A stretch of 64,000 nucleotides of DNA from Tragulus kanchil (taxonomy: Eukaryota > Chordata > Mammalia > Artiodactyla > Tragulidae). Below the pieces are notes generated by a model. It did no database searches. It was given only the letters and a program-made list of their open reading frames with translations, and was not told where the DNA came from. Shown piece by piece: positions 32,696-44,746 of the stretch. How positions within the stretch are numbered: the first letter of the stretch is position 1; every line of letters begins with the position of its first letter. The stretch lies in NCBI GenBank assembly GCA_022376925.1, contig JAIOJX010000025.1, forward strand, positions 137,165,301-137,229,300. The letters run 5' to 3'. The position numbers and the translations under genes were made by a program.

Positions 32696-33793
32696 ACTTT
32701 CACAAAGGAAAAAAGTGAAGGTCAAAGTCAGCTACGTACACCACACCAATTCCTTTAGGATATTTTCAGCCTGGATCACAATATTTCCTAGTTCTGTGTC
32801 AAATTAAATTGTTTTCATATGTAATTGCATGCCACAAGTTCAATGAAATAAGGTTCTGATCTCTTTATCTTCCTAAATATTCTAAATACCATTAGTGGAA
32901 AGAAGTTTCTAGTTCTAATCAGTAGGTTGCAGGTTTAAAATTAAGCTCTGCCAGTCTAGTCAAATGAATGTGCTTGGCTCGTATAACCTTTCTTGTATTT
33001 TTAAACTCACCTGTTTATTTGACATAATATCCTAAAAGTAAACATATATTTTGAAGAAAAACCACCTACTTTGTACTAATTCCTATTTTAAAGATTTTTA
33101 TAACTGTACATTTTATGTTCAAATAAATACTAAAGCCAAACTAATTAAAACAAGGCTTAGAAGATGGCCTTAAGAAACTATTTTGGCAGATAATAAAAAA
33201 TTATTTGCTTGTAGTAGATAAATTATATATAAAAGGTTTTTCTGAAACACTTGGAGGGGCTTAATTATGATTTATACTCTCAAGCACTTTAAATATCTTC
33301 ACAACATCTTGTTTAGACTGTTAAATTATCTGGCAATTGTTTCATTATAAATACAAAAGTAAACCATGAATCTGGAACCCATGGTATCTAATTAAAGAGA
33401 ATATCTTCAGCTTAGAGTGAAATCTCAATCACATAAGACATATCACATCATTCTCAGCTCTGACTGTGTTGATATCCTTGACCCTGGTTCTAATGAAACC
33501 TCCTTAAATGGAGCAGATTTATTTTCTTTTATATCAGCAGAGTATTTCTTTTGATTTTTCCAGACAATTTGTTTTTTCCCTGTGACTGTAATCTTCATCA
33601 CTACCTTGTTTCTCATTTATTCTATTTATAAATCCCAACAAAATAATGTCTTCCATGTTTTACACATATTCAAATTTAGTGGAGCCCTTAATTTAACAAG
33701 ATTCTTTTCTGTGAAAAACTTACAAGTTTTTAGGGACATATCCAACCTCACATACTCACTTTTTTCAAAATAATTTTTAAGCTTTAAAAGTCT
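32696..33793. other. AT-rich intergenic sequence
   Basis: No coding or RNA gene seen. The part from 33049 is repeated at about 34165-34910. Confidence 0.45.
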
Positions 33794-35268
33794 GGGGTAG
33801 TCTTCCCTCAGTGGTAAAGAATTCACCTGCCAATGCAGAGGACACGAGTTCAATTCCTAGTCCAGAAAGATCCACATGCTGCAGAGAAACTAAGCCCCTG
33901 CACCGTAATTATTGAGCCTGTCCTCTAGAGTCCAGGAAAGGCAACTACTGAGTCCATGTGCCACAACTCTTGAAGGTTGCAAGCACTAGAGTCCATGCTC
34001 TGCAACAGGAGAAGTCACTGCAATGAGAAGTTCTTGCACCACAACTAGAGAGTAGCCCCTGCTCACTGCAACTAGAGAAAGTCCCCGCAGCAATGAAGAC
34101 CCAGCACAGCCAAAAATAAACAAATAAAATTAGTATTTTTTAAAGTTTGAACATATTCCAAAATTTTTGAAGAAAAACCACCTACTTTGTACTAATTCCT
34201 ATTTTAAAGATTTTTATAACTGTACATTTTATGTTCAAATAAATACTAAAGCCAAACTAATTAAAACAAGGCTTAGAAGATGGCCTTAAGAAACTATTTT
34301 GGCAGATAATAAAAAATTATTTGCTTGTAGTAGATAAATTATATAAAAAAGGGTTTTTTCTGAAACACTTGGAGGGGCTTAATTATGATTTATACTCTCA
34401 AGCACTTTAAATATCTTCACAACATCTTGTTTAGACTGTTAAATTATCTGGCAATTGTTTCATTATAAATACAAAAGTAAACCATGAATCTGGAACCCAT
34501 GGTATCTAATTAAAGAGAATATCTTCAGCTTAGAGTGAAATCTCAATCACATAAGACATATCACATCATTCTCAGCTCTGACTGTGTTGATATCCTTGAC
34601 CCTGGTTCTAATGAAACCTCCTTAAATGGAGCAGATTTATTTTCTTTTATATCAGCAGAGTATTTCTTTTGATTTTTCCAGACAATTTGTTTTTTCCCTG
34701 TGACTGTAATCTTCATCACTACCTTGTTTCTCATTTATTCTATTTATAAATCCCAACAAAATAATGTCTTCCATGTTTTACACATATTCAAATTTAGTGG
34801 AGCCCTTAATTTAACAAGATTCTTTTCTGTGAAAAACTTACAAGTTTTTAGGGACATATCCAACCTCACATACTCACTTTTTTCAAAATAATTTTTAAGC
34901 TTTAAAAGTCTGGGGTAGTCTTCCCTCAGTGGTAAAGAATTCACCTGCCAATGCAGAGGACACGAGTTCAATTCCTAGTCCAGAAAGATCCACATGCTGC
35001 AGAGAAACTAAGCCCCTGCACCGTAATTATTGAGCCTGTCCTCTAGAGTCCAGGAAAGGCAACTACTGAGTCCATGTGCCACAACTCTTGAAGGTTGCAA
35101 GCACTAGAGTCCATGCTCTGCAACAGGAGAAGTCACTGCAATGAGAAGTTCTTGCACCACAACTAGAGAGTAGCCCCTGCTCACTGCAACTAGAGAAAGT
35201 CCCCGCAGCAATGAAGACCCAGCACAGCCAAAAATAAACAAATAAAATTAGTATTTTTTTAAAGTTTG
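33049..35268. repeat. Direct duplication 9 (unit about 1117 bp)
   Basis: Copy A is 33049-34150 and copy B about 34165-35268, with about 14 extra bases between them. Differences include AAATTATATATAAAAGG against AAATTATATAAAAAAGGG near 33225/34340. Copy B overlaps copy A of duplication 10. Confidence 0.94.
33794..34130 (+). mobile_element. Older CHR-family SINE
   Basis: The head is GGTAGTCTTCCCTCAGTGG, with an internal AGTTCAATTCCTAG in the box B position. The body has GGTTGCAAGCACTAGAGTCC, and the end is CACAGCCAAAAATAAACAAA. It is longer and older than the young CHR-like copies. Further copies at 34912-35248 and 36023-36356 arise from duplications 9 and 10. Confidence 0.88.
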
Positions 35269-37039
35269 AGAAATATGATTTTTCATATGAAAATAAATCC
35301 GAAAAACAGAAATAGTTCAGGTTCACAATTAACCCTTAGATAAAGTCTTAGTGTTTCACTTAGTATTCAAAGTCCATAACCTGGCTCCTGATCTCCCCTT
35401 TCCCAATCTTAACTTCGACTCCATCTCAAAACAACTCTCTTTGGTACTTAAGTTCATGCCATCATTCCAGAATCCTCAACTGTAAAACTGGTTAATAATC
35501 TTTATTTCTGCTAGTAGTGAAATTTAAAGTAAATGAAGCATGAACATACCTAGTATGGAGACCAAGACACAGTTAATTGTTCAAAAAATGGGAGGAGGCA
35601 TAGCTGTCTCACAGAGTTGCGCCTAAACCTCAGAGAACTTCTCATGGTAACATTAATCTCTAAGCCTCAGTCTCCTCATCTGTAAAACAGAATTACACCA
35701 TTAAAGATGGTTCAACATAAGGAATTTAGCACAGAAGCTGGGACAGGCTAAATGTAGACACACATTATACATGGAAAAAAAAAAAAAAGAATTCTACTAT
35801 CCTCCACGTAAAGCAAGAGAAACAGACATAAACTTTCAGAGAATCACTTTAAATTGACTGAGATCAGTTCACCTCTCCTAACCAGAGAATGTGGGCTCCT
35901 GGAAGGCAGAGGTAAAGCGACTGTACTGGAATAAGTTCTTCGTGAAAAACTTACAAGTTTTTAGGGACATATCCAACCTACATCTACTTTTTCAAAATAA
36001 TTTTTAAGCTTTAAAAGTCTGGGGTAGTCTTCCCTCAGTGGTAAAGAATTCACCTGCCAATGCAGAGGACACGAGTTCAATTCCTAGTCCAGAAAGATCC
36101 ACATGCTGCAGAGAAACTAAGCCCCTGCACCGTAATTATTGAGCCTGTCCTCTAGAGTCCAGGAAAGGCAACTACTGAGTCCATGTGCCACAACTCTTGA
36201 AGGTTGCAAGCACTAGAGTCCATGCTCTGCAACAGGAGAAGTCACTGCAATGAGAAGTTCTTGCACCACAACTAGAGAGTAGCCCCTGCTCACTGCAACT
36301 AGAGAAAGTCCCCGCAGCAATGAAGACCCAGCACAGCCAAAAATAAACAAATAAAATTAGTATTTTTTTAAAGTTTGAGAAATATGATTTTTCATATGAA
36401 AATAAATCCGAAAAACAGAAATAGTTCAGGTTCACAATTAACCCTTAGATAAAGTCTTAGTGTTTCACTTAGTATTCAAAGTCCATAACCTGGCTCCTGA
36501 TCTCCCTTCCTAATCTTAACTTCGACTCCATCTCAAAACAACTCTCTTTGGTACTTAAGTTCATGCCATCATTCCAGAATCCTCAACTGTAAAACTGGTT
36601 AATAATCTTTATTTCTGCTAGTAGTGAAATTTAAAGTAAATGAAGCATGAACATACCTAGTATGGAGACCAAGACACAGTTAATTGTTCAAAAAATGGGA
36701 GGAGGCATAGCTGTCTCACAGAGTTGCGCCTAAACCTCAGAGAACTTCTCATGGTAACATTAATCTCTAAGCCTCAGTCTCCTCATCTGTAAAACAGAAT
36801 TACACCATTAAAGATGGTTCAACATAAGGAATTTAGCACAGAAGCTGGGACAGGCTAAATGTAGACACACATTATACATGGAAAAAAAAAAAAAAGAATT
36901 CTACTATCCTCCACGTAAAGCAAGAGAAACAGACATAAACTTTCAGAGAATCACTTTAAATTGACTGAGATCAGTTCACCTCTCCTAACCAGAGAATGTG
37001 GGCTCCTGGAAGGCAGAGGTAAAGCGACTGTACTGGAAT
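34830..37039. repeat. Direct duplication 10 (unit about 1109 bp)
   Basis: Copy A is 34830-35932 and copy B 35942-37039. Copy B's start is degraded: CAACCTACATCTACTTTTTC against CAACCTCACATACTCACTTT, about 30 bases after the join. A shortened CCCTTTCCC run also differs near 35397/36507. Confidence 0.94.
35249..35930. other. Intergenic sequence with a MIR-like fragment
   Basis: At about 35658-35760, TCTAAGCCTCAGTCTCCTCA followed by TCTGTAAAACAGAATTACAC is the plus-strand MIR core pattern. The rest is unassigned. It is repeated at 36357-37039. Confidence 0.5.
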
Positions 37040-38977
37040 TACATTCCACAATTTATTCTAGACCTCGGCTTTGTGCAGAATAACTGATCTGAAATGTGGC
37101 TCCTTGTGCGTACTGGGCTTTGGCAGAGTTAAACATGAACGATGAAATACCTTGGTCAAAGATGGTCTGGCCAATTACATGAAACAATACTCAGACACAG
37201 ATTAATCCATTTGCAAAGTTTACGAGGGCAATTCTTATCTCTATCAGACCTTCTACCCTTGGACATCTCTCCATGGAGAATGAGAAATGACAAAACTAAA
37301 TAAAGTAAATGGTACCTCCTTGTTTGCTTGAAATAAATAAGAAATATTGAATTCACTAGTTTTATGTTTAGAATCAAAAACTTAAGAGTTTATGTAATAA
37401 ACATAATGTACTCTTAAAACAGAAGCCTCTTTCCCTCTTAAGAGTTCCCAGAGATAGACATTAGGTATCAAGAAACCTGGGAAAAGATAAGCTGCTGGTC
37501 AACTGAAGGAGGAAAGAGTCTGAGGGGAAAAGAGCATCCAAGGGGAGGAAAGAGGGACCTGAGGAGGAGAAAGGGAAATGAAATAGCCATGGAAGAAATA
37601 ATAAGTTCATCTGAGAAAGAGGTGAAGTTCCAATGCTGAGGAATCAAGTTCAACAGAGAAAGGAAAGAAAATGAAGCACCCAGGATACTGACCCAAGCAC
37701 TTTCACATTTGTAATTATGACTCATGTATCTTGGATGAGGAAAATAAACAGGGACTAAATAAACTTTACAGAGTGATTAGCACAAAATTCAGCCAAGTCT
37801 CTCCCAACATAAGAAAAAGAAGACAAGGAAAATATCCCACTGGATTATGTATCTGACCCTCACTCAGTCTTTATCTCACCTGTAAAACAGAATTACACCA
37901 TTAAAGATGGTTCAACATAAGGAATTTAGCACAGAAGCTGGGACAGGCTAAATGTAGACACACATTATACATGGAAAAAAAAAAAAAAGAATTCTACTAT
38001 CCTCCACGTAAAGCAAGAGAAACAGACATAAACTTTCAGAGAATCACTTTAAATTGACTGAGATCAGTTCACCTCTCCTAACCAGAGAATGTGGGCTCCT
38101 GGAAGGCAGAGGTAAAGCGACTGTACTGGAATTACATTCCACAATTTATTCTAGACCTCGGCTTTGTGCAGAATAACTGATCTGAAATGTGGCTCCTTGT
38201 GCGTACTGGGCTTTGGCAGAGTTAAACATGAACGATGAGATACCTTGGTCAAAGATGGTCTGGCCAATTACATGAAACAATACTCAGACACAGATTAATC
38301 CATTTGCAAAGTTTACGAGGGCAATTCTTATCTCTATCAGACCTTCTACCCTTGGACATCTCTCCATGGAGAATGAGAAATGACAAAACTAAATAAAGTA
38401 AATGGTACCTCCTTGTTTGCTTGAAATAAATAAGAAATATTGAATTCACTAGTTTTATGTTTAGAATCAAAAACTTAAGAGTTTATGTAATAAACATAAT
38501 GTACTCTTAAAACAGAAGCCTCTTTCCCTCTTAAGAGTTCCCAGAGATAGACATTAGGTATCAAGAAACCTGGGAAAAGATAAGCTGCTGGTCAACTGAA
38601 GGAGGAAAGAGTCTGAGGGGAAAAGAGCATCCAAGGGGAGGAAAGAGGGACCTGAGGAGGAGAAAGGGAAATGAAATAGCCATGGAAGAAATAATAAGTT
38701 CATCTGAGAAAGAGGTGAAGTTCCAATGCTGAGGAATCAAGTTCAACAGAGAAAGGAAAGAAAATGAAGCACCCAGGATACTGACCCAAGCACTTTCACA
38801 TTTGTAATTATGACTCATGTATCTTGGATGAGGAAAATAAACAGGGACTAAATAAACTTTACAGAGTGATTAGCACAAAAATTCAGCCAAGTCTCTCCCA
38901 ACATAAGAAAAAAGAAGACAAGGAAAATATCCCACTGGATTATGTCATCTGACCCTCACTCAGTCTTTATCTCACCT
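36786..38977. repeat. Direct duplication 11 (unit 1093 bp)
   Basis: Copy A is 36786-37880 and copy B 37881-38977. The join exploits a shared CTCA.CTGTAAAAC. Three one-base losses lie in the last 110 bases of copy A: CACAAAATTC, AAGAAAAAGAAG and TATGTATCTGACC, each one base longer in copy B. Confidence 0.95.
37040..37875. other. Intergenic sequence, nothing recognised
   Basis: Repeated at about 38133-38970. The 73- and 85-codon minus-strand frames appear twice only because the DNA is duplicated. Confidence 0.45.
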
Positions 38978-39374
38978 GCAGTACATCAACGAGGAGGTCT
39001 GAATCAACACAGTTGTGAGAGAACATACCTCAGCCACATGTAGGCAAGACAAAATCATTCCTTGTTCATCTTTGCCCTCTTGAACAGCAGCTTGTACATA
39101 ATAGCTACCTCATGAAAGTTAGTTGAATTTAATTGAATAGATTATGCATTACTAAAGAGTGTCCATATTCAATTTTTTTATAACAACAAAGGCTTTAAAT
39201 ATGGCAAACTCTAACCTTCTAATCAAGGACCCCAGGAAACATCCAACTTCCTCTCCTGCCTCTGGCCTCCTGCTATGAGTTGTTGATGCCATCAGAATAA
39301 ATAAAGTTAACTGAATTCTTCTTATTAGAAAAACAGACGCAGGAACACCATGTTCCTGGTGCATTTTATTATCT

Positions 39375-41566
39375 AAACCCTTAACTGTATGTGTTGCTTT
39401 ATACCCTTGGTTATTTTCTTATGATTCTTTGTCTGGTTCTTCAACATGATTAGTGACTTTTTAAGTCTTTTTTCCTTTCATATATCCCCTAGGCAGACCT
39501 GCAAACTCTAAGGGTTTAATAAATGCTTTTGGATAGTCTAACATAGAATTTAGAAATGGTCTCTTTCTCCATTTGCTTTTTTAAAAATTATATCATTACC
39601 TTCATTCTGTAAGTGTTTCTGGCAATTAACTATTTTTAAACTACAGGAAAGAACTACGTAGATGAGGCTGATAGTTGTGAGTCCTTTTATTGTCCTTGTT
39701 TAGGCTCCCCTTATCTCTTGTTTGGATAAGCTCCTTACCTGGTTTCTCTGCTGAGGACTTCTTCCCTTCAATTTATCCTAATTTACTGCTGCCAGGATGG
39801 TGTTTGTAAAACACAACTTAATTCAGTTCACTGTCCTTCTTAGAAAACTTTAATGAGTCCCTCTCATCAGCAAAGAAAAAATTCCAGGGTCCTTGATATA
39901 TAGTATTCAAGATCTTCTAGAGCTCCACACCAGCTTTCTTTTTCCGACCTCAATACCTTAACTCTATCCATCTGCCCCAAATTCCCAACCCAACTGACAG
40001 AGAGCTGAATATGCTGCGTTTTCAAGCCTCATTAGCCATGTTCATTCCATTTCTTCAGTCTAGGTTGCCCTCTCTGTTCTTCATCTACAAAAATTCAACT
40101 CATCCTCTAAGACTCATGCTAAGTTTCACCTTTTTGTAAAACAGTCACAGACATCCTCAAATTTAATTGATTTTTCCTCTTCTGGGTTTCTATTGTATTA
40201 TACACCACCAATAAATACTTATTTTCTGTGAATCTCTATAATGGTTGGTTGTATAACGGTGGTCTTTGCTACTCATCTAGAATATCATTGAAAGCAGGCA
40301 TCAGGAATTTTTTAACTTTAACATTATATTTTATTTAATTCAGTGTATTCAAAACATTACCATTTTAGAATATTATTAGTGAGACATTTTACTTTTTTCA
40401 TATTGAGCATTAAAATCAGGTATTTTATAGTTGAGACACTTTTTTCTAATAATTCAGGTAATTTTATCAGTTGAAAAGTAGGGTTTTTGCATTTATTATA
40501 AACCCTTAACTGTATGTGTTGCTTTATACCCTTGGTTATTTTCTTATGATTCTTTGTCTGGTTCTTCAACATGATTAGTGACTTTTTAAGTCTTTTTTCC
40601 TTTCATATATCCCCTAGGCAGACCTGCAAACTCTAAGGGTTTAATAAATGCTTTTGGATAGTCTAACATAGAATTTAGAAATGGTCTCTTTCTCCATTTG
40701 CTTTTTTAAAAATTATATCATTACCTTCATTCTGTAAGTGTTTCTGGCAATTAACTATTTTTAAACTACAGGAAAGAACTACGTAGATGAGGCTGATAGT
40801 TGTGAGTCCTTTTATTGTCCTTGTTTAGGCTCCCCTTATCTCTTGTTTGGATAAGCTCCTTACCTGGTTTCTCTGCTGAGGACTTCTTCCCTTCAATTTA
40901 TCCTAATTTACTGCTGCCAGGATGGTGTTTGTAAAACACAACTTAATTCAGTTCACTGTCCTTCTTAGAAAACTTTAATGAGTCCCTCTCATCAGCAAAG
41001 AAAAAATTCCAGGGTCCTTGATATATAGTATTCAAGATCTTCTAGAGCTCCACACCAGCTTTCTTTTTCCGACCTCAATACCTTAACTCTATCCATCTGC
41101 CCCAAATTCCCAACCCAACTGACAGAGAGCTGAATATGCTGCGTTTTCAAGCCTCATTAGCCATGTTCATTCCATTTCTTCAGTCTAGGTTGCCCTCTCT
41201 GTTCTTCATCTACAAAAATTCAACTCATCCTCTAAGACTCATGCTAAGTTTCACCTTTTTGTAAAACAGTCACAGACATCCTCAAATTTAATTGATTTTT
41301 CCTCTTCTGGGTTTCTATTGTATTATACACCACCAATAAATACTTATTTTCTGTGAATCTCTATAATGGTTGGTTGTATAACGGTGGTCTTTGCTACTCA
41401 TCTAGAATATCATTGAAAGCAGGCATCAGGAATTTTTTAACTTTAACATTATATTTTATTTAATTCAGTGTATTCAAAACATTACCATTTTAGAATATTA
41501 TTAGTGAGACATTTTACTTTTTTCATATTGAGCATTAAAATCAGGTATTTTATAGTTGAGACACTT
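39375..41566. repeat. Direct duplication 12 (offset 1125 bp)
   Basis: Copy A is 39375-40441 and copy B 40500-41566, with 58 bases (40442-40499) between them that occur nowhere else in the window. It is the longest spacer among the 20 pairs. Confidence 0.93.
39750..40320 (+). mobile_element. Possible ancient L2-like repeat
   Basis: Phrases such as TTACTGCTGCCAGGATGGTG, CATCCTCTAAGACTCATGCT and TCTAGAATATCATTGAAAGC follow the order of a common mammalian L2-class 3' region, but with heavy divergence. The copy at about 40875-41445 comes from duplication 12. Confidence 0.35.
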
Positions 41567-41647
41567 CTTTTGTTTTGACAGTAGGATATATTTCACATTA
41601 GAGTAAATTTTAACCTAAAATACATGTCTTGTGAAAACAGTATTACA

Positions 41648-43821
41648 TTAACATTGATTTTTAAAATATAAATAAAAAGCCCGCACCATAATGTCCATAT
41701 TTATGTATCTATTTTCATGTTTCATTAGTTCTAATTTTGTCATTTTTTTCACTGAACATATAAATATTTCTCTGTATTTGTATACCATTTGAATACTTCA
41801 TACTTCCACTTTGTCGTCATAATATTTCTTTTAACAGGATGCTCCAACATAATATTTTTGGAATGTTTCGGCCATAAGGACATTGTTTTCACCTTTTGAA
41901 GATTACAAACAGTGTTCCAAAGTACCTCTTCAGCATATTTTCTTTCCTTTTATTACTCCCTAGGATAAATTTCCTGAGGTAAAAAGTAAAAAAAAAAAAA
42001 AAAAAATGACACTTCTTAATACATACTTAAGAAGTGATTTCTAAGATCACAACCAAAACAACCCAAGCAAAAATGGGAGGGATTTATTATCTTCATGTGT
42101 TTCCTTCACAGTGATGAGCCCAGGGTCTTGCACAGATACTGATAAATGAAAATGAATGAATGAGTGAATGACAGAACGTCGTCAGAGAACCATCAGCAGT
42201 TCCTTAAGCCACGGAGTGGGACACTGCAAGTTCCTGATGGAACGGTTGGCTGAGCCCTTTCAGAGGTGAGAGAGCAAATCTGTGAGCTTAACGGACGATA
42301 TACATTTTGTTCAAAATGATGGAAAGGCATCCCGTGGTGAAAACGATGTCACATTCTGAGGCCCCGGCTCCTTAGATATTCAATGACAGAAGGCTGTTTC
42401 CCCTCCTTCTGCCTCAATGCCCAGCACATGGGAGGTGCTCAGTGAACACTCACCCCAGCTTCTGCCCAGGCCTGAAGCCCAGCTGGCAGTGATACTCAGA
42501 CCGAGAGTTTCTGTGGAGGGGGCTTCAGGTTTTCCTCAGCAGATCAGGATGCCAGTGCCAGGCACTGACACAGTGGCCACAGAGGAGAAATGCTGGACAG
42601 AAATGAAGGCGTCCGGAAGGTGGTGGAGAGTATGGAGAACACCAGGACAGGTGGACAACAGACAGCAGACGCTAACAGAAGCTCTTTGGTGAGGGCTGAC
42701 GGGCTGTGGAACCTTCCACTTTTTCAGTAATGTTACCATTTGAATACTTAACATTGATTTTTAAAATATAAATAAAAAGCCCGCACCATAATGTCCATAT
42801 TTATGTATCTATTTTCATGTTTCATTAGTTCTAATTTTGTCATTTTTTTCACTGAACATATAAATATTTCTCTGTATTTGTATACCATTTGAATACTTCA
42901 TACTTCCACTTTGTCGTCATAATATTTCTTTTAACAGGATGCTCCAACATAATATTTTTGGAATGTTTCGGCCATAAGGACATTGTTTTCACCTTTTGAA
43001 GATTACAAACAGTGTTCCAAAGTACCTCTTCAGCATATTTTCTTTCCTTTTATTACTCCCTAGGATAAATTTCCTGAGGTAAAAAGTAAAAAAAAAAAAA
43101 AAAAAATGACACTTCTTAATACATACTTAAGAAGTGATTTCTAAGATCACAACCAAAACAACCCAAGCAAAAATGGGAGGGATTTATTATCTTCATGTGT
43201 TTCCTTCACAGTGATGAGCCCAGGGTCTTGCACAGATACTGATAAATGAAAATGAATGAATGAGTGAATGACAGAACGTCGTCAGAGAACCATCAGCAGT
43301 TCCTTAAGCCACGGAGTGGGACACTGCAAGTTCCTGATGGAACGGTTGGCTGAGCCCTTTCAGAGGTGAGAGAGCAAATCTGTGAGCTTAACGGACGATA
43401 TACATTTTGTTCAAAATGATGGAAAGGCATCCCGTGGTGAAAACGATGTCACATTCTGAGGCCCCGGCTCCTTAGATATTCAATGACAGAAGGCTGTTTC
43501 CCCTCCTTCTGCCTCAATGCCCAGCACATGGGAGGTGCTCAGTGAACACTCACCCCAGCTTCTGCCCAGGCCTGAAGCCCAGCTGGCAGTGATACTCAGA
43601 CCGAGAGTTTCTGTGGAGGGGGCTTCAGGTTTTCCTCAGCAGATCAGGATGCCAGTGCCAGGCACTGACACAGTGGCCACAGAGGAGAAATGCTGGACAG
43701 AAATGAAGGCGTCCGGAAGGTGGTGGAGAGTATGGAGAACACCAGGACAGGTGGACAACAGACAGCAGACGCTAACAGAAGCTCTTTGGTGAGGGCTGAC
43801 GGGCTGTGGAACCTTCCACTT
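41648..43821. repeat. Direct duplication 13 (unit 1100 bp)
   Basis: Copy A is 41648-42721 and copy B 42748-43821, separated by about 26 bases. The spacer includes TACCATTTGAATACTT, a 16-base echo of 41784-41799. No other difference was noticed, including in the long A runs at 41990/43090. Confidence 0.94.
42100..42721. other. Intergenic sequence with a 91-codon frame, not called as a gene
   Basis: A plus-strand frame at 42417-42692 begins with ATG and is moderately GC-rich. It has no splice context or recognised domain, and its start (GCCCAGCACATGGGAGGTGC) resembles a MIR/L2 end. Its copy at 43517-43792 is the duplication. Confidence 0.35.
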
Positions 43822-44746
43822 GGAAGCTGACTCCTATGCCTGGCTGCTGAACACAGTCCCTGTGGCCTCTCATGACTCCGCGCCAGCCCAGGACTTAGAT
43901 GTCAGCTTAAGCCAAACCTACCCTTGCTAGAACCAAACATATTCAACACAATGGGGGAAATTAAGCTTGTTTTCAACCACTCCCCCTACCTTGCTGGTGT
44001 GAGCTTAGAAGTTTGAAGAAATGGAATGTCTTAAACTCTCTGATTGTGTCAACACAGTGTGGTGCTTTTAGGAGTATTTATTTCAGCAATCTTGAAATCG
44101 ATGTGACATAAGACAGGACAGTGCCAAGCGAAATCATGATCATTTTAAAAGCAGGTTGATCAGGGAATTCCCAACCATATGAAGTCATGGGAAGGAGCTC
44201 AGGCCTTCTGCCCAGTTAACCCAATTTGAGTGTAAAAGAGAAAGAGTAACTCCTATTCTAGACTGTAGAATTTTGGCTCCAAGTAATTAAATTTACAAGA
44301 AACAAACATCCTATTAAACAGCCCCACGACTCCCTGATTATGGGGGAGTGACCACTCCTGCTTCCTCCAAACAGGCCTGGAAAATAGATCCTCAGGAGGC
44401 TGCAGAAAGCAAGACACTTAACAGAACTCATGATCAAAGTATCTAGTTGCCTGCGTGGGGAAGCTGTCCAGGCTGTGTTTACCAACCCCCTGCCTCCCTT
44501 CCTCCTAAATTCAAAAGAAAAACAAAGTGGACTCCTGAAGTGCATTTCAGAAAACTCTGTGCAAATTTCAGGAGTAAGAGCCAGGGCAGTCAGAGTTATA
44601 GAAGGAAGCAAGTGACTAGGTCAAGATGGATGCTGACACACAAGCGCAGGAAACACGGGGGACAAGACCCGTCACGGAGAGGCAAAAAGGCACAGGCCTC
44701 TTACATATTCTGACTGATATTTCCCCCTAGTCATTCACAGTGATAG
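43822..44746. other. Intergenic sequence, nothing recognised
   Basis: Single-copy in the window. Overlapping frames on both strands at 44258-44713 (61-117 codons) contradict one another and lack motifs. Confidence 0.4.

Noticed and set aside
42417..42692. 91-codon frame as a small gene
   Set aside because: No splice sites, motif or codon pattern supports it, and the start resembles an old MIR/L2 end.
44258..44713. 117-, 61- and 88-codon frames on both strands as coding
   Set aside because: They overlap in conflicting frames and strands with no homology that I recognise and no splice or promoter context.
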